The notes beneath the pieces were generated by a model. That model saw only the letters and a program-made list of their open reading frames with translations. It did no database searches and was not told the DNA's origin. This document shows, in pieces, positions 39,277 to 48,296 of a stretch of DNA of 55,737 nucleotides. The position numbers and the translations under genes are program-made. The stretch lies in the NCBI RefSeq assembly GCF_014170305.1, contig NZ_LZZT01000005.1:1-55737 (forward strand), given 5' to 3'. The stretch's first letter is position 1, and the number at the start of each line of letters is the position of its first letter. The stretch is from Achromobacter sp. UMC71. GTDB lineage: Bacteria; Pseudomonadota; Gammaproteobacteria; Burkholderiales; Burkholderiaceae_B.

Positions 39277-42191
39277 CAGGCTTCCCCCGTTTGAGCAGCG
39301 GCTGCCTGGCTTTCGGCGGCCGCCTTGCGTTGCGCGCGCAGCGATTGGTGAGCCAGCGCCACCAGCACCAGCACCGTGGACCCGACCACCAGCATGTAGA
39401 CGCCCAGGTCGAACAGCAGCACGCTGGACAGGTGCACGTGACCCACCAGCGGCAAGGCGATGTCCCAGGACAGCGCGGCCAGGAACGGCTTGTAGGCCAG
39501 CCAGGCCGTAACCGCCGCGGCGCCGGCAAACAGCAGGCCGATGCCGATCCAGTTCTGCGGATTCAGGCGGCTGCGCGATTCCACCCAGTACACCCCGCCC
39601 ACCATGTATTGCAGGATGACGGCGGTGGCAAAGATCAGCCCGCCGACGAAACCGCCGCCCGGCTGGTTGTGGCCGCGCAGCAGGAAGTACACCGAAATCA
39701 GCGCGGCCGTGGGCAACAGCAGGCGTACCAGCACCGTCGGCACCATTGTGGAACCCGTGGGCACGACGGACTTGATGTCGGGCGCGGCGGGCACGGGGCC
39801 GTCCTGGTCGATCTGCTGGCGCGGCAGGTCGGCGCTTTCCGCGGCGGGCCGGAAACGGCGCAGCAGCGCATAGACCGTCAGCGCCACGATGCCCAGTACC
39901 GTGATTTCACCGAAGGTATCAAAGCCGCGGAAATCCACCAGGATCACGTTGACCACATTGGTGCCCCCGCCGTCCGGCAGCGCCCGGTCGACGAAATAAG
40001 AGGAAATGGTGTCGCCTTGCGGGCGCACCAGCACCGCGTAGGCCAGCGCGGCCATGCCGGTGCCGGCGGCGGTGGCCATCAGCAAGTCGCGCAAGCGACG
40101 GCCGCGTGCCCGCAGCGTGGCGCCCAGGCCTTCGTCTTCGTCCTGCTCAATACGGCGCGGCAGCCAGCGCAGGCCCAGCAGCAACAGCACCAGGGTGACG
40201 ACTTCCACCGACAGCTGCGTCAGCGCCAGGTCGGGCGCGGAGAACCAGACGAAGGTCAGGCAGGTGATCAGGCCCGCGCCCCCGGCCAGGGCCAGCGACG
40301 CCAGCCGGTGGTACTTGGCCTGGTATGCGGCGGCCACCGCGCAGACGCCCCCCACCAGCCACAGCAGCGCGAACGCCGGATCCACCGCCGCCATGCGGCC
40401 GGTACCGTCCAGCCAGCCCCCGGCCCTGAGCGGCAGCCAGGCCACGAATAGCGTGCCCAGCACGATCAGCAGCATCTGCACCTGCAGGCGCGACGAGGCC
40501 AGCCAGCGCAGCAGCCAGGCGGCCGCGACGCTGGAGCCGTCCAGCAGCGTTTCGAACGACCGGCGGCCGTCCAGGCGGTAAATGAACGGCACGCGGCCCG
40601 GATTGGCGCGCTGGTGGGCGCGCAGCGCCAGGTACAGCAGCACGCCCGAGGTCATGGCGACGAAGCTCATGACCAGCGGCAGGTTCACGCCGTGCCAGAC
40701 CGACAGGCTGTATTCGGGCATGTCCTTGCCCAGGATGCTTTGCGCGGCGGTGGCCAGGAACGGGCCCAGGGTCACGCTCGGCAGGATGCCGACGAGCAGG
40801 CAGATCAGCACCAGCAGCGCGCTGGGGAACAGCATCCAGCGCGGCGGCTCGTGCGGGGCGCGCGGCAGGTCGGTGGCCGGCGGGCCGAAGAACACCTGCA
40901 GGATGAAGCGCAGCGAATACGCCACGCTGAAGGCCCCCGCCACGGTGGCCGCCAGCGGCAGCCCCATGCGCGTGATCCAGTCGCCGCTGACGAAGGTGGT
41001 CTCGGCGAAGAACATTTCCTTGGAGATGAAGCCGTTGAGCAGCGGCACCCCGGCCATGGACGCCGCCGCCACCATGGCCAGCGTGGCCGTGATCGGCATG
41101 GCCTTGTACAGGCCGGACAGCCGGCTCAGGTCGCGGGTGCCGGTTTCGTGGTCGACGATGCCCGCCGCCATGAAGAGCGAGGCCTTGAAGGTGGCGTGGT
41201 TGACCATGTGGAACACGGCCGCCACCAGCGCCAGCGAACTGTTCAGGCCCAGGAGCAGCGTGATCAGGCCCAGGTGGCTGATGGTGGAATACGCCAGCAC
41301 CCCTTTCATGTCCTGCTGGAAGATGGCGGCATAGCCGCCCAGCACCAGCGTGATCAGGCCCGCGCCGCCGATGATCCAGAACCATTCATCCGTGCCGGCC
41401 AGCACCGGCCAGAAGCGCGCCAGCAGGAATACGCCCGCCTTGACCATGGTGGCCGAGTGCAGATAGGCCGACACCGGCGTGGGCGCGGCCATGGCATTGG
41501 GCAGCCAGAAGTGGAATGGGAACTGCGCGCTTTTGGTCAGCGCGCCCAGCGCCACCAGCACCAGCACGGCCGGGTACCAGGGGTCGGCGCGCACCAGGTC
41601 GCCGGCGGCCAGGACGCGGTCCATGTCGTAGCTGCCGACAATGTGGCCCAGGATCAGCACGCCGGCCAGCAGACAGAGCCCGCCGGCGCCGGTCACCGTC
41701 AACGCCATGCGCGCGCCGCGGCGGGCATCCAGCCGGTGGTGCCAGTAGGCAATCAGCATGAACGAAGCCAGGCTGGTCATTTCCCAGAACATGACCAGCT
41801 GGATCAGGTTGCCCGACAGCACCACGCCGAGCATGGCGGCCATGAAGGCCTGGAAAAACGAGAAGAAGCGCGGCACCGGGTCTTCCGGCGACATGTAATA
41901 GCGGGCGTACAGCACCACCAGCGCCCCCATGCCCGAGACGATCAGCGCGAACAACCACGCGTAGCCGTCCATGCGCAACGAGAACTGGAGCCCCAGCGCG
42001 GGCGCCCAGGGCATGTCCACGCGGATTACGCCGCCATTGGCAACTTGGGGATAGAGGCTGCCGACAAGAACTGCGCAGGTCAGGGCGATGATGCCCGCCA
42101 ACCAGGCCTCGGCATTGCGGGCGTTGGAAGGCAGCAGCGCGGCGCACAGGCTGCCGGCAAACGGCAGAGCGAGGATCAGTATCAGCGACAT
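39276..42191 (-). CDS. phaAB: Cation/proton antiporter fused subunit A/B (PhaAB/MnhAB)
   Basis: The 971-residue protein fuses an A subunit (NuoL-like channel plus MbhD/E-like region, about residues 1-770) to a B subunit (about 820-971, [18 protein letters not shown]). This fusion marks the six-gene type of Mrp system known as Pha in Sinorhizobium, where it exports K+ or Na+ in exchange for protons for alkali tolerance. Key channel sequences are [20 protein letters not shown] and [13 protein letters not shown]. The ATG at 42191 begins a natural first helix. It heads the operon phaAB-C-D-E-F-G. Confidence 0.95.
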   Translation of the reverse strand: MSLILILALPFAGSLCAALLPSNARNAEAWLAGIIALTCAVLVGSLYPQVANGGVIRVDMPWAPALGLQFSLRMDGYAWLFALIVSGMGALVVLYARYYMSPEDPVPRFFSFFQAFMAAMLGVVLSGNLIQLVMFWEMTSLASFMLIAYWHHRLDARRGARMALTVTGAGGLCLLAGVLILGHIVGSYDMDRVLAAGDLVRADPWYPAVLVLVALGALTKSAQFPFHFWLPNAMAAPTPVSAYLHSATMVKAGVFLLARFWPVLAGTDEWFWIIGGAGLITLVLGGYAAIFQQDMKGVLAYSTISHLGLITLLLGLNSSLALVAAVFHMVNHATFKASLFMAAGIVDHETGTRDLSRLSGLYKAMPITATLAMVAAASMAGVPLLNGFISKEMFFAETTFVSGDWITRMGLPLAATVAGAFSVAYSLRFILQVFFGPPATDLPRAPHEPPRWMLFPSALLVLICLLVGILPSVTLGPFLATAAQSILGKDMPEYSLSVWHGVNLPLVMSFVAMTSGVLLYLALRAHQRANPGRVPFIYRLDGRRSFETLLDGSSVAAAWLLRWLASSRLQVQMLLIVLGTLFVAWLPLRAGGWLDGTGRMAAVDPAFALLWLVGGVCAVAAAYQAKYHRLASLALAGGAGLITCLTFVWFSAPDLALTQLSVEVVTLVLLLLGLRWLPRRIEQDEDEGLGATLRARGRRLRDLLMATAAGTGMAALAYAVLVRPQGDTISSYFVDRALPDGGGTNVVNVILVDFRGFDTFGEITVLGIVALTVYALLRRFRPAAESADLPRQQIDQDGPVPAAPDIKSVVPTGSTMVPTVLVRLLLPTAALISVYFLLRGHNQPGGGFVGGLIFATAVILQYMVGGVYWVESRSRLNPQNWIGIGLLFAGAAAVTAWLAYKPFLAALSWDIALPLVGHVHLSSVLLFDLGVYMLVVGSTVLVLVALAHQSLRAQRKAAAESQAAAAQTGEA

Positions 42192-42744
42192 GGCGTTCCG
42201 AGAATGTCCGGGCCCCCTCCCGCCAGCGTGGTGAGCGAGAGACGAAACAGACCGGGGATTGAAAAACGGACGGAACCCTGGCCCGGTGCGTCGCTGCACT
42301 ACACGTTGCCCCGCGGGGACTTCAACCAACGCCCATTGAACGGCGCGGACAGAAACAAACGCAATAGTTTTCTTGCAAGACCGGCCAAGAATCTCATCCG
42401 AAAAATATCAGATTCTTGTAAGTTATGCAGAGATTTATGCGCGTACCGAGCTAAAGACAGCACGATCGCTGCGCAATGATTGCGCATCCGTATCCTCGCC
42501 GAGTGCGTTCAAGTTCTTGTCAGCATACGTTTTTTCCGGCTTCGACCCTTATTTTCAACATACGCCGGGCCGGCAAAAATACCCCCACGGCAGCAGGGGG
42601 AATCCCGATTGACCGGCTACCCGGAAGTGTGTGGAATGGCGCCCACGAAGCGCTGGCCAAGCCAGCATCCGAGCAAGGCGCGCTTCACCGACGCTGGCCA
42701 TCGAAGCCGGCCGGGTCGGAATTCAAAAAATATGGAGAAGACTC
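42192..42744. other. Regulatory intergenic region between pha operon and Bug gene
   Basis: This 553-base gap has no convincing gene. Part of it (about 42350-42560) is clearly AT-richer than the window. It contains TCTTGCAAGA (42371-42380), an 8-bp inverted repeat (42387-42394 with 42410-42417) and a perfect 17-base palindrome (42470-42486). It should hold the divergent promoters for phaAB and the Bug receptor. Confidence 0.65.
42470..42486. promoter_or_regulatory. Perfect palindrome TGCGCAAT-G-ATTGCGCA
   Basis: Two 8-base arms match exactly around a single G. Its position between divergent genes is typical of an operator. The binding protein is unknown. Confidence 0.55.
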
Positions 42745-43731
42745 TTGACCGTGCTGTCCCAAGCCAAGGCCGTCCTGGCCGCCGCCATCGCAGGCGTCTG
42801 CTTTAGTTCCGCCGTCCAGGCCGCCGACGCCTACCCCAACCGGCCCATCCGCCTGATCGTTCCGTTCGCGGCCGGTGGCACCACCGACATCGTCGCGCGC
42901 GTGGTGGCCGAAGGCCTGGGCCGCGAGCTCGGCCAGGCCGTGGTGGTGGAAAACCGCGGCGGTGGCGGCGGCTCGATCGGCGCCGACGCCCTGGTGCGCT
43001 CCGCCCCTGATGGCTACACGCTGGGCGTGGCCACCGTCAGCACCATGGCCACCAACCCGGCCACCAACCCCAAGAACCCCTACAACCCGCTCAAGGACTT
43101 CGCGCCCATCACCAATATGGTGAACGTGCCCAACGTGCTGACGGTGAACCCGTCGGTGCCGGCCAAGTCGCTGGCCGAGTTCGTCACCCTGCTCAAGGCC
43201 AACCCGGGCAAATACAGCTACGCCTCGTCGGGCGCCGGCGGCATCGGCCACCTGGACGGCGAACTGTTCAAGTCGCTGACCAAGACCGACATGGTCCACG
43301 TCCCCTACCGCGGTTCGGGTCCGGCCCTGAACGACGTGATCGCCGGCCAGGTCAACGCGCAGTTCGACAACCTGCCCTCGTCCATGCCCCACATCCAGGC
43401 CGGCAAGCTGCGCGCCCTGGCCGTGGCCGCGCCCAGCCGCCTGCCCACCCTGCCCGACGTGCCCACGTTCAAGGAAGGCGGCCTGCCGGAAATGGACAAC
43501 ATGGCCTGGTACGGCCTCGTCGCGCCCGCCGGCACGCCCCAAGCCGTGATCGACCGCATCCACGACGCCACCGTCAAGGCGCTGAAGGACCCCAAGATCA
43601 TCCAGCGCCTGGCCGATGGCGGTTCGCTGGTGGACGGCAACACGCCGGCCGAGTACGCGGCGCAGATCAAGCGTGAATTGGAGCTGCGCCAGCGCATTGC
43701 CAAGGAACGCAACATCCAGTCCACGAATTAG
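42745..43731 (+). CDS. Bug-family tripartite tricarboxylate transporter receptor
   Basis: The 328-residue exported receptor belongs to the Bug (TctC-like) family, greatly expanded in Bordetella and relatives. It has a signal peptide ending SSAVQA and the hallmark PNRPIRLIVPFAAGGTTD. Later come PYRGSGPALNDVIAGQV and the FDNLPSSMPHI segment. Members bind carboxylates or amino acids; the ligand here is unknown. No TctA/TctB membrane genes are adjacent, as is common for orphan Bug genes. The TTG at 42745 was chosen because a GGAGAAG site lies just before it; GTG at 42751 is an alternative. Confidence 0.9.
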   Translation: MTVLSQAKAVLAAAIAGVCFSSAVQAADAYPNRPIRLIVPFAAGGTTDIVARVVAEGLGRELGQAVVVENRGGGGGSIGADALVRSAPDGYTLGVATVSTMATNPATNPKNPYNPLKDFAPITNMVNVPNVLTVNPSVPAKSLAEFVTLLKANPGKYSYASSGAGGIGHLDGELFKSLTKTDMVHVPYRGSGPALNDVIAGQVNAQFDNLPSSMPHIQAGKLRALAVAAPSRLPTLPDVPTFKEGGLPEMDNMAWYGLVAPAGTPQAVIDRIHDATVKALKDPKIIQRLADGGSLVDGNTPAEYAAQIKRELELRQRIAKERNIQSTN

Positions 43732-44297
43732 TACCCCCACGCCGCGCGCGCGTTGCGCGCTTGCTGCCCCCCGAGGGGGCTGTCCGGCCTTCGGGCGGCC
43801 GGGCGGCCGGACGGCTATTCTTGCGACGCGCCGTTGCAGGCTCCGATTCCGCACGGCTTCATTTGCTGGCCGGATGGGGCTGGCCGGCCTTCGGGCGGCC
43901 GGACGGCTATTCTTGCCTCGCTCCTCTGGGGCGGGGCAGGTCTTGCCCCCTCTGCTACCATTCGCCCCGTGCGAACCGAATTCTCTCTTCTCTCATCCGC
44001 TGCCTGCGCCCTCTGCGCCCTGCGCTCGACCTTGTTGAGCTCGCAGGAAGTCGCCGCGCGTTCCGCCTACGCGCGCTCCAAGCCCGGCTGATCGCCCGGC
44101 CTCTCCCCTCCCGCTCTCTCCGCCACCGGCCTGTCGCCGGCCCTGGGTACGCCTGACCGTTTGACGGCCCGCGCGCCGAGGCCGAACGCCATCCGGCATG
44201 ACTGCCCTGCCGTACGGCCGGGCGTCTGGCCACGTTTCCGCTCCGCCTGCCGGCCTTGTCCGGCGGCGGCGTCACGCCTTGATCGCCGATTAGCGCC
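43732..44297. other. Intergenic repeats and hairpins between the Bug and beta-solenoid genes
   Basis: The 566-base gap has no convincing gene. It starts with a hairpin GCCCCC-CGA-GGGGGC (43766-43780) that may terminate the Bug gene. A 22-base direct repeat and a shared 17-base UUCG hairpin follow (43782-43916). From 43920 on I see only GC-rich unstructured sequence and presumably the promoter of the next gene. Confidence 0.6.
43784..43916 (+). repeat. Two direct copies of a UUCG hairpin element
   Basis: CCGGCCTTCGGGCGGCC occurs at 43784-43800 and 43884-43900. A following 22-base block beginning GCGGCCGGACGG occurs at 43803-43824 and 43895-43916. The first copy also forms a GTCCGGCC/GGCCGGAC stem (43782-43789 with 43805-43812). 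The loop TTCG closed by C-G is the extra-stable tetraloop type. Confidence 0.8.
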
Positions 44298-45179
44298 ATG
44301 CAACTCACCAAGAAATTCGTCAAAGCCAAGAACCCCTGCGCCGGGGGCTACAAATGGTTCCTGAGGGACCACAACGGACAGGGGGACTATCAGGCCGTCC
44401 TGGATGCCCTGGTGGCCGACGGGCGCGTCGGCGACGCCTGCTGGCTGCTGGACCAGTTCGGCCCGACCGACGCCGTGCTCAAGCTGGACACGCTGGATGC
44501 CAACGCCATCGTCTTTGCCGGCACGCTGGAAGTGCGCATGGGCATCACCGTGGATAGCGTGGTGCGCGCCGGACGCAGCATCATCACCGGAGGCGGCATC
44601 CGCGCCGGGGAATCGATCGTGGCGGGCGAGAACATTGTGGCCGGCGGCAACCTCGCCAGCGCCGGCGATCTGCGCGCGGGGGGTGACGTGTCGGCCGAAT
44701 GGGGCATCGAGGTCGCGACAGCGCTGGACTGCCGCGGCAACCTGCGCGCCAAGTGGGACATCTGCGCCGGGCAAGACCTGGCCGTGACCGGCCATCTGCG
44801 GGCCGGTCAGGACATCCAGGTTCAAGGCGCCATCAAATGCGGTCAGGGCATCAAGGCCGGCGGCAAGGTGCAGGCCGGCAAGGACATCGACGCCGCCAGC
44901 GGCATCCAGGCGGGCGCCACGATCCGCTGCGGCGGCCATCTGGCCACGGGCTGGGGCTTGATCGCGGGTGAGGATATCTGCGCGGAAGGATCGATCCGGG
45001 CCGGCGAAGGCGTGCGCGCCGAGGGCCGCATCGAAGCCGGGGCCGGCCATGGCGTGTATGCCGGACTGAACGTGCGGCTGGATGCGTGGCCGGTGTGCGC
45101 GCGCGTCGAGGCCCGCGAACGACCAGCCCAACTGGTCAGCGGCCACTGGGCCGGCCAGGAACAGGCGGCGCACGCGTAG
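44298..45179 (+). CDS. Beta-solenoid protein of 30 uninterrupted hexapeptide repeats
   Basis: The 293-residue protein has three parts. Residues 1-70 form a globular N-terminal domain with a conserved-looking start (LTKKFVKAKNPCAGGYKWFL) and WLLDQFG motif. Residues 71-250 are exactly 30 consecutive hexapeptides of pattern (I/L/V)xAGxx, such as IRAGES, LRAGQD, IKAGGK and ICAGQD, without one insertion. Such repeats usually fold as a left-handed or bactofilin-like beta-helix, here about 10 turns of 18 residues. A short C-terminal tail follows. There is no signal peptide, so it is likely cytosolic. Its function is unknown; acyltransferase active-site histidines typical of hexapeptide enzymes are not evident. 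Confidence 0.85.
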   Translation: MQLTKKFVKAKNPCAGGYKWFLRDHNGQGDYQAVLDALVADGRVGDACWLLDQFGPTDAVLKLDTLDANAIVFAGTLEVRMGITVDSVVRAGRSIITGGGIRAGESIVAGENIVAGGNLASAGDLRAGGDVSAEWGIEVATALDCRGNLRAKWDICAGQDLAVTGHLRAGQDIQVQGAIKCGQGIKAGGKVQAGKDIDAASGIQAGATIRCGGHLATGWGLIAGEDICAEGSIRAGEGVRAEGRIEAGAGHGVYAGLNVRLDAWPVCARVEARERPAQLVSGHWAGQEQAAHA

Positions 45180-45288
45180 CGCGCCCTCTCTCGAACTGCC
45201 ATCCGGCCCTGCCGGGTCCGGCCTGAAGCAGCCACGCCAGGCAGGACCCGGCGCAACGTTGTCCAACGACATCGCGCCATACACTGCT

Positions 45289-46167
45289 TCAGCCCGTAGA
45301 CCGGGAGGCCGCCGGCGTACGCAACACCAGCATCAACCCGAGCAGGATCGCCGCCATGCCGGCCAGGCTCAGCGCGGACAGGCGGTTGCCCAGCACCACG
45401 TAGTCCAGCGCCGCCGTACCGGCCGGCACCAGATAGAACAGGCTGGTGACGTTGACGAGGTTGCCCGCCTGGATCATGCGGTAGAACAGCAGCGTGGCGC
45501 CCACCGAAATCACCAGTCCCATCCACAGCAGGGGCACGATGAAGCCCACGTTCCACTCCACGCGGATAGGCTGGAACGGCACGAACAGCAGGCACAGCGC
45601 CAGGCTGACGGCGTACTGCAGCGGCATCACGTCCATGGGTGCCTGCCGCACGCGTTTCTGCAGGATCGCGCCCGCGGTCATGCTGCCCAACGCGGCAAAC
45701 GCGAATACCATGCCGGCTACGGAAAAGCGCGCCATGCCGATGCTCTGGTAGACCACCATCACCAAGCCGCACAGGGCCAGGAACAAGCCCGCCAGCCGCG
45801 CGGGCGGATAGCGCCGTTCCATCAGCGCCAGGGTCAGGATGGGTTGCGCGCCCAGCAGCGTGGCCAGCACCCCGGGCGTGATGCCGTGGTCCAGCGCCAG
45901 CAGATAGCAGATGGAATAGCTGCCAATCAGCAGCAGGCCCGTCAGCGCCACGATGCCGCGCGTGCCCGGCGCCGGCAGCCAGCGCCCGCGCCGCAGCCAG
46001 ACCAGCGCCAGCAGCACGGACAGAGCCAGGATGAAGCGCGTGAGCAGAAAGCCAAAGGCCGAGGCGTGTGCCAGGCCCCATTTGGCGAAGATCGCGCCGC
46101 CGCTCCACAGCAGCACGAACAAGGTGGTGGAGCCGTAGGCGGTCCACGCATTGCGATTGAAAGACAT
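45289..46167 (-). CDS. DMT-superfamily (EamA) transporter
   Basis: The 292-residue membrane protein has about ten helices arranged as two EamA repeats (LLWSGGAIFAKWGL in the first, GATLLFYRMIQAGNLVNVTS in the second). Family members export amino acids or other metabolites. The start at 46167 matches the first helix; upstream codons encode a non-hydrophobic stretch. The substrate is unknown. Confidence 0.88.
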   Translation of the reverse strand: MSFNRNAWTAYGSTTLFVLLWSGGAIFAKWGLAHASAFGFLLTRFILALSVLLALVWLRRGRWLPAPGTRGIVALTGLLLIGSYSICYLLALDHGITPGVLATLLGAQPILTLALMERRYPPARLAGLFLALCGLVMVVYQSIGMARFSVAGMVFAFAALGSMTAGAILQKRVRQAPMDVMPLQYAVSLALCLLFVPFQPIRVEWNVGFIVPLLWMGLVISVGATLLFYRMIQAGNLVNVTSLFYLVPAGTAALDYVVLGNRLSALSLAGMAAILLGLMLVLRTPAASRSTG

Positions 46168-46651
46168 AGGAATTTCTACCTGTCGGGGTATGAACAGGCT
46201 CCCGCGGCCAGCCGGCGCCAAGGGGTGCGCGGAAAGGCCAAGCACGGACATGCGGCTGGCGGACGCGTAGGCGTCAGCGCATCAGCGCGGATGACTCGGG
46301 CAACAAGGCGGGAGCGGGAAGTTTGGGGCGGTCAGCCGACGACGGCCGTGACGGGCGGATAAGCGCCCGAAACACCGACGACGACGGCGTGCGGCGGCGC
46401 GACCGGTGGCGATGCCACGGGGCGCACGACCGGCCGGACGACCATCGGCGGCGACTGCGGCGGCGAGACGACCGCGCAAACGACAGGAGCAACAACAGGA
46501 GGCGATGCGGCATACGGACGCCCCGCGCGCGCGCCGGCACCCGCTGCATGGGCAGCGAAGGCGGAACCGGCGTAAGGCGTGAGGTCGGGCATGCGGATCG
46601 GAAGAGGTTCGGAAATGAGCCTGTGTAGGCTACCGGCGACGCCGTCCGCCG
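46168..46651. other. Intergenic region with a possible Pro/Val-rich small ORF
   Basis: This 484-base gap lies between the DMT transporter and mlrC. A minus-strand frame at 46332-46592 could encode 86 residues of low-complexity VRPV/SPPV repeats (for example PPMVVRPVVRPVASPP). It lacks a ribosome binding site, so I do not list it as a gene. No other structure was clear. Confidence 0.5.
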
Positions 46652-48169
46652 TCAAGCCGAACCGGCGTGGTCCGCGGGCGTATCGACAAACGGAAAGGCA
46701 CGCGTGACGTCGACATGCCGGTACGGCAGCTGGCGCAGGTCGGCCACGCCGTAGTCGGGCGTATCGACGATCAGGATCTCGCGCGCCAAGGGTTCGTAGA
46801 ACGCGCGGAAGTGGGTTTTGGAGCGCAGCACGATGATGTCGAAATCCTCGGGCCGCAGGCCGAACTGCGTGAAGGCATCGCCGTCCACCGCGAAGGCGAA
46901 ATGGCTGACGACGCTGACCGAGATGCCGTTCACGTCCAGCAAGGCGCTAAGACCCAGGTCCACGGGCATGCCGCGCATGTAGGCGCCCGATACCCGGTAC
47001 TGCTTGGGTCCGGCCCAGACAACGCGCGCCTCGACCTCGAGCTTGGGCCCGGCCTTGTCGGAACTGTGCGCACCCAGCCGCAGCCGGATGCGTTGGCCCG
47101 CGCCCGCCGCGGCCGCCCGGCGGGCCGCCGCGGCGTCCCAGATGAACGGCACCGCCGCGCGCGTCACCCCACGCTGCAGCAACGCCTCCAGCAGGTAGGT
47201 CGAATCATTCATCCTGTCGGCATGTTCCAGCAGCACATAGGGCCGCCCCGCCGCGGGCTCCTGCGCCAGCCGCCCCAGCACATGGTCCACCGCGGCGCCG
47301 ATCTCGTGCACCGGCAACGGCCGGTACAGGGCATGGCGCTGCGCCCGGATCTGGCCGGCCAGCGCGTCGGCCGCGGCCTGCGCGCCAGCATGGTCCCCAT
47401 CGCGCACGCACAGCACCGAAAAACCCGTGTTGTGCGCATCGGCGTACGAGAAACCCGCCATGACGGACGTATCGCTGTAGCCCTCGCAGGCCGCGTCCAG
47501 GCGATGCCCCGCGTCAATGATGCCAGCCAGCGGCTGCAAGGCGGTGGCGCTGAAGATGCTGGGCACCAGCACATCGGGCTTGGCGATGGCCCAGACCGGC
47601 GCAATCTCGCCGCGCAGCGTGCGCATCAGGCAGTCGGCCGCCCGCGCGCCGGTTGCGCCGGTATCGGTGTGCGGCGATTGGCGGTAGGAGAACGCCGCCG
47701 TGACGTGCTCCAGCGTGTCCGCGTCCAGGTTGCCGTGGTAGTCGAACGCCACCATCAGCGGCTTATCCGGCCCCAGGGCCTGGCGCGCCAGGCGCAGGAA
47801 ATGGCGTTCGGGATCCGGGTATGACGGCGCCCAGCAGCCGCCGTGCAGAAACAGCAACACGCCGTCCAGCGTGCCGGCATGCTGGCGTATGCCTTGGGCG
47901 ATCTCTTCGGCATAGCAGGCCACCGCCTCGTCGGAGGCCGGCCCCACCGCGCCCAGCGCGGTATGCACCAGCGGCACCATGTCGACGCCCTGTGCCTCGC
48001 AGACCTGGATGAAACCGCCGGCGACGGTGTTGGTGCCGCGCAGCTCGGTCAGGATGCGCTCGCCGCGCAGCGCAACCGCGTCGAAATCGGCGCGGGTAGC
48101 CTCGATCGGCAGGAAGCTGACCGATTCGATATGGAACCCCGCGATGGCGACGCGCCAGGGCTTGTTCAT
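46652..48169 (-). CDS. M81 family metallopeptidase, MlrC-like
   Basis: The 505-residue protein belongs to the MlrC family, named after the microcystin-degrading peptidase of Sphingomonas. The N-terminal half has the conserved metal region DYHGNLDADTLEH and SYRQSPHTDTGATGARA, the C-terminal part the GLGAHSSDK-like segment (LRLGAHSSDKAGPKLEVEA). Most homologues outside Sphingomonas have no known substrate. It is transcribed alone downstream of an RpiR gene, and a RpiR-type palindrome lies in its promoter, so the RpiR protein is its likely regulator. Confidence 0.88.
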   Translation of the reverse strand: MNKPWRVAIAGFHIESVSFLPIEATRADFDAVALRGERILTELRGTNTVAGGFIQVCEAQGVDMVPLVHTALGAVGPASDEAVACYAEEIAQGIRQHAGTLDGVLLFLHGGCWAPSYPDPERHFLRLARQALGPDKPLMVAFDYHGNLDADTLEHVTAAFSYRQSPHTDTGATGARAADCLMRTLRGEIAPVWAIAKPDVLVPSIFSATALQPLAGIIDAGHRLDAACEGYSDTSVMAGFSYADAHNTGFSVLCVRDGDHAGAQAAADALAGQIRAQRHALYRPLPVHEIGAAVDHVLGRLAQEPAAGRPYVLLEHADRMNDSTYLLEALLQRGVTRAAVPFIWDAAAARRAAAAGAGQRIRLRLGAHSSDKAGPKLEVEARVVWAGPKQYRVSGAYMRGMPVDLGLSALLDVNGISVSVVSHFAFAVDGDAFTQFGLRPEDFDIIVLRSKTHFRAFYEPLAREILIVDTPDYGVADLRQLPYRHVDVTRAFPFVDTPADHAGSA

Positions 48170-48225
48170 TGTCCGTGTCCTTTGCGGCCGTGTGTGGAAA
48201 CGAACGAATCTCTATTTATTTATAA

Positions 48226-48239
48226 GAAACGTTTGTTTC
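48226..48239 (-). promoter_or_regulatory. RpiR-type palindrome in the mlrC promoter
   Basis: GAAAC-GTTT-GTTTC (48226-48239) is an inverted repeat 57 bases before the mlrC start, next to an AT-rich candidate -10 region. A further GTTTC half-site (minus strand, near 48197-48201) is nearby. MurR/RpiR regulators are known to bind such spaced GAAAC/GTTTC-like elements. Confidence 0.5.
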
Positions 48240-48296
48240 ATAGCACCTTAACAAAGGGACTCACCCGGCGCAATCCCGGGTTTGCACGGCTGGAAA

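Noticed and set aside
40614..42479. A 621-codon frame antisense to phaAB
   Set aside because: The His/Gln/Arg-rich product is the mirror of a conserved membrane protein and has no ribosome site or domain.
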